Origin: Gammaproteobacteria bacterium
Lineage (GTDB): Bacteria > Pseudomonadota > Gammaproteobacteria > Granulosicoccales > Granulosicoccaceae
Direction of reading: 5' to 3'
Assembly (NCBI GenBank): GCA_019634245.1
Contig: JAHQVR010000268.1
Span: forward strand, 1 to 8,039
Length of the DNA stretch: 8,039 nt
The position numbers and the translations under genes were made by a program. Of the stretch, positions 6,259-8,039 are shown one piece after another (position 1 is the first letter of the stretch; the number at the start of each line of letters is the position of its first letter). The notes below the pieces were generated by a model. That model ran no database searches and had not been told where the DNA came from. It saw only the letters and a list, made by a program, of their open reading frames with translations.

Positions 6259-6820
6259 AATTTCCCGTAATACCGCTGCTACTGCACTGGGTATCACGCT
6301 GTTGGCGCCTGCAACATTAATGGCCGAAGGATACGGCGGACCTTATGGTTTTGGCACAACCCCCTCTGCGGAAGAGATTGCGATGGTCGATATCGATGTG
6401 ATGCCGGACGGTCGTGGCGCACCACCTGGCAGCGGCACTCATAAAGACGGAAAGGCAGTATACGCCTCGCACTGTCTCGCTTGTCACGGCGCGAATCTCG
6501 AGGGAAATAGCGACTTGGGTGCCGCAGCACTTATTGGGGGGCGCGGTTCGCTGACGTCGGGTAAACCGAAAAAGACCATCGAAAGCTACTGGCCTCATGC
6601 GTCGACGGTGTTTGACTATGTCAAGCGTGCAATGCCTTTCAATGCACCGGGCTCTTTGTCCGACGATGACGTTTATCGCGTTGTCGCATATATCCTTGGT
6701 GAGGCAAACATTCTCGATAAGAGCGCGACACTCAACGCGACGAGTCTGGCGGCGGTTGAAATGCCTAACAAGGACGGCTTCATACCTGATCCGCGCCCCG
6801 ATATTTTCAACTACGACTAA
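6242..6820 (+). CDS. soxD: SoxD-like single-heme cytochrome c, electron-accepting subunit of sulfite dehydrogenase
   Basis: This 192-residue c-type cytochrome has a Sec signal peptide (hydrophobic ALGITLLAPATLMA, cleavage likely after Ala28), so it acts in the periplasm. It has one heme site, CLACH (78-82), covalently binding heme through Cys78 and Cys81 with His82 as ligand. Met131 in RAMPFNAPGSL is the likely sixth ligand, followed by the cytochrome c terminal helix DDDVYRVVAYIL (141-152). The N-terminal YGFGTTPSAEEIAMVDIDVMPDG and the C-terminal VEMPNKDGFIPDPRPD are characteristic of SoxD. Paracoccus SoxD has two heme domains and is about twice as long; only one is present here, and the frame is open throughout, so this is a naturally short form rather than an obvious truncation. 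Its start lies 17 nt inside soxC, so the two are almost certainly co-translated and form the sulfite dehydrogenase complex. A SorB-like role is the alternative name. Confidence 0.9.
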   Translation: MYMFTKISRNTAATALGITLLAPATLMAEGYGGPYGFGTTPSAEEIAMVDIDVMPDGRGAPPGSGTHKDGKAVYASHCLACHGANLEGNSDLGAAALIGGRGSLTSGKPKKTIESYWPHASTVFDYVKRAMPFNAPGSLSDDDVYRVVAYILGEANILDKSATLNATSLAAVEMPNKDGFIPDPRPDIFNYD

Positions 6821-6829
6821 GTGCACGGA

Positions 6830-6880
6830 TACTCTGACACCTGCATAGCAAACATTTCTTCCATACAGATTGTCAGAGTA
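6830..6880. promoter_or_regulatory. Long imperfect inverted repeat between soxD and tupA
   Basis: TACTCTGACA (6830-6839) and TGTCAGAGTA (6871-6880) are perfect 10-bp reverse complements. Just inside them CTGCAT (6841-6846) and ATACAG (6863-6868) pair at 5 of 6 positions, giving a long bulged stem with a loop of about 16 nt. It starts 10 nt after the soxD stop and ends 29 nt before the preferred tupA ATG. No T-run follows, so a strong intrinsic terminator is unlikely. Possible roles are a stabilising 3' hairpin, an operator or a leader structure for tupA. Confidence 0.5.
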
Positions 6881-6909
6881 ATTTGATTGATGGAGTGTTT
6901 ATTCTGCAG

Positions 6910-7818
6910 ATGAAAGAGCGATCATTTATAGTGCCAGTGATAGCGTTTTGGATGCTGTTTACTGCGGCTTCAGCGACCGCTGAATCAAGAAGTATCCGTG
7001 TTGCTTCAGCTACAACAATAGAGAACTCAGGGCTGTATGACGCCATACTTCCGGTTTTCCGGGCACAAACCGGTATTCACGTTCATGTGCAATCTGTAGG
7101 AACAGGGCATGCGATAGCGATGGCACGAAGCGGTGATGCTGATGTTCTACTCGGACATCATAAAGCTTCTGAGCAACAATTCGTTCAAGATGGGTTTGGT
7201 GTAAAACGCTTTGATCTTATGTACAACGATTTTGTATTGGTGGGGGCACCTGATGATCCTGCCGGAGCGAGAAACACCCGTGATATCCATGAAGCATTCG
7301 AACGTATTGCAATGAGCCGGAGTAAATTTATTTCTCGGGCTGATGACAGTGGCACCCACCTTAAAGAGCAATCAATTTGGCAAGATTTATCCACCGATGT
7401 TTCTACGGATAGTGGGAGTTGGTATTTGGAAACAGGAGGAAGTATGGGTTCAGTGCTTAGTATCGCCAATAGCGTTGGGGCTTACACTCTGAGTGATCGG
7501 GGCACTTGGCTCAAATATAGAAATCGTATGGACTTAGAACTTCTGCTGGATGGCGACCCAACACTATTTAATCAGTACGGTGTTGTTTTGGTCAGCCCTG
7601 AAGCACATCCCCATACCAATACCAGTGCCGCAACTGAATTTTTGCAGTGGTTATTGTCAGATGATGGTCAATCAGCGATTAACAGCTATCTCATTAACGG
7701 CAAACAGGCGTTTTTTGCCAATGCGCAGTGGGAGAATCAGTGGAAGGCGCAACTTGAAGTGAGTCTCAATCTACCTAGCATCCATTCACTCGGATATCAC
7801 CCCATAGAAATACCGTAG
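6910..7818 (+). CDS. tupA: TupA-like tungstate/molybdate ABC transporter substrate-binding protein
   Basis: From the ATG at 6910 this is a 302-residue periplasmic binding protein with a clean Sec signal peptide (MKER, then a hydrophobic core to Ala24, cleavage at ATA/ES). TupA proteins bind tungstate or molybdate for an ABC importer that supplies molybdopterin enzymes. Family landmarks are SATTIENSGLYD (33-44), SVGTGHA (62-68), GDADVLLGH (75-83), SRADDSGTHLKE (142-153), YTLSDRGTWL (192-201) and NQYGVVLVSP (221-230). The N-terminal oxyanion motif, usually TTTST, is altered here to SATTI, so the ligand preference may differ. The frame is open from a TTG at 6883, but the signal peptide favours 6910; the ribosome binding site is weak (GGAG at 6892-6895, 14 nt away). 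No permease or ATPase gene follows in the window. Its place behind a molybdenum enzyme suggests cofactor supply (inference). A sensor-type binding protein is possible. Confidence 0.87.
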   Translation: MKERSFIVPVIAFWMLFTAASATAESRSIRVASATTIENSGLYDAILPVFRAQTGIHVHVQSVGTGHAIAMARSGDADVLLGHHKASEQQFVQDGFGVKRFDLMYNDFVLVGAPDDPAGARNTRDIHEAFERIAMSRSKFISRADDSGTHLKEQSIWQDLSTDVSTDSGSWYLETGGSMGSVLSIANSVGAYTLSDRGTWLKYRNRMDLELLLDGDPTLFNQYGVVLVSPEAHPHTNTSAATEFLQWLLSDDGQSAINSYLINGKQAFFANAQWENQWKAQLEVSLNLPSIHSLGYHPIEIP

Positions 7819-7867
7819 TAATCGACTCAATGCTACAAAGAACTCACCAACACTGATTGCTGCAAAT

Positions 7868-8038
7868 TTAAGCGAGTGCGCTGGAATGCTCCGACGTTGT
7901 TATTTTTAACTTGTCGATCACATTCAATCCTACTGCCATCATAAATCGGTTGTACAGAGACAGATTACGTTGCTGAATACTTGAAATATCTCTCTTTGAC
8001 CATTGAATATATTTCACCGAGCCGTCAGCCACCACGTC
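7868..8038 (-). CDS. 3' end of a gene cut by the window edge; possible cyclic-nucleotide-binding-domain protein
   Basis: On the minus strand an open frame enters from the right edge and ends at TAA (7868-7870), giving the last 56 residues of a protein. The end reads DVVADGSVKYIQWSKRDI, then an Arg- and Leu-containing helix RNLSLYNRFMMAVGLNVIDKLK and a polar tail. The pattern of a short beta strand with an aromatic-Trp motif followed by a helix ending in a basic -DKLK resembles the end of cyclic-nucleotide-binding (Crp-like effector) domains, where sequences such as VRYLRW...LL.RNP.L...L..L...L..KL occur. This is pattern memory, not an alignment. The frame has no internal stop up to the edge. 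The gene is convergent with tupA, 49 nt apart, and no terminator is obvious between them. The start and the rest of the protein lie outside the window. Confidence 0.55.
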   Translation of the reverse strand, partial: DVVADGSVKYIQWSKRDISSIQQRNLSLYNRFMMAVGLNVIDKLKITTSEHSSALA

Positions 8039-8039
8039 A

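Noticed and set aside
6317..6826. 169-residue minus-strand frame opposite the cytochrome gene
   Set aside because: It is antisense to a well-recognised SoxD-like cytochrome, is rich in Arg, Cys and His as expected for a shadow frame, and has no recognisable domain.

Overview
The window reads as chromosomal DNA from a Gram-negative, probably marine-type gammaproteobacterium. The lineage is inferred from gene content only: a Tat-exported sulfite dehydrogenase, a periplasmic c-type cytochrome and an ECF sigma factor with a cupin partner. No rRNA, tRNA, insertion sequence, CRISPR array or phage gene is visible. There are eight complete genes and one gene cut by the right edge.

Left block, plus strand (50-2615): a PLP-dependent group II decarboxylase, then about 100 nt later an Fe(II)/2-oxoglutarate dioxygenase of the TauD/TfdA class. 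The substrates of both are unknown.

Central block, minus strand (2622-4477): read in transcription order, an ECF sigma factor, a ChrR-like cupin protein joined to it by an ATGA stop/start overlap, and a PaiB-type FMN-binding split-barrel protein about 100 nt further on with a possible promoter of its own. PaiB ends only 6 nt from the end of the dioxygenase gene, tail to tail.

Divergent control region (4478-4821): about 340 nt between the sigma factor and the sulfite dehydrogenase. It holds a perfect 14-bp palindrome, a 10-bp-arm hairpin just before the sulfite dehydrogenase, and a possible ECF-type promoter facing the sigma gene.

Right block, plus strand (4822-7818): a SoxC-like molybdenum sulfite dehydrogenase with a twin-arginine signal, a SoxD-like single-heme cytochrome c overlapping it by 17 nt, and a TupA-like tungstate/molybdate-binding protein. 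A large imperfect hairpin separates the last two. This looks like a self-contained periplasmic sulfite-oxidising module: SoxC oxidises sulfite, SoxD takes the electrons, and TupA may supply the metal for the cofactor. No other sox genes and no tupBC transporter genes are seen.

Right edge (7868-8038, minus): the C-terminal 56 residues of a gene that continues outside the window, possibly a cyclic-nucleotide-binding-domain protein.

The most interesting reading is a possible sulfur theme: a decarboxylase that could act on a sulfo-amino acid, a TauD-class oxygenase that could release sulfite, and a sulfite dehydrogenase that would remove it, set around an ECF sigma/cupin switch. The last step is well supported by sequence. 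The first two are inference.
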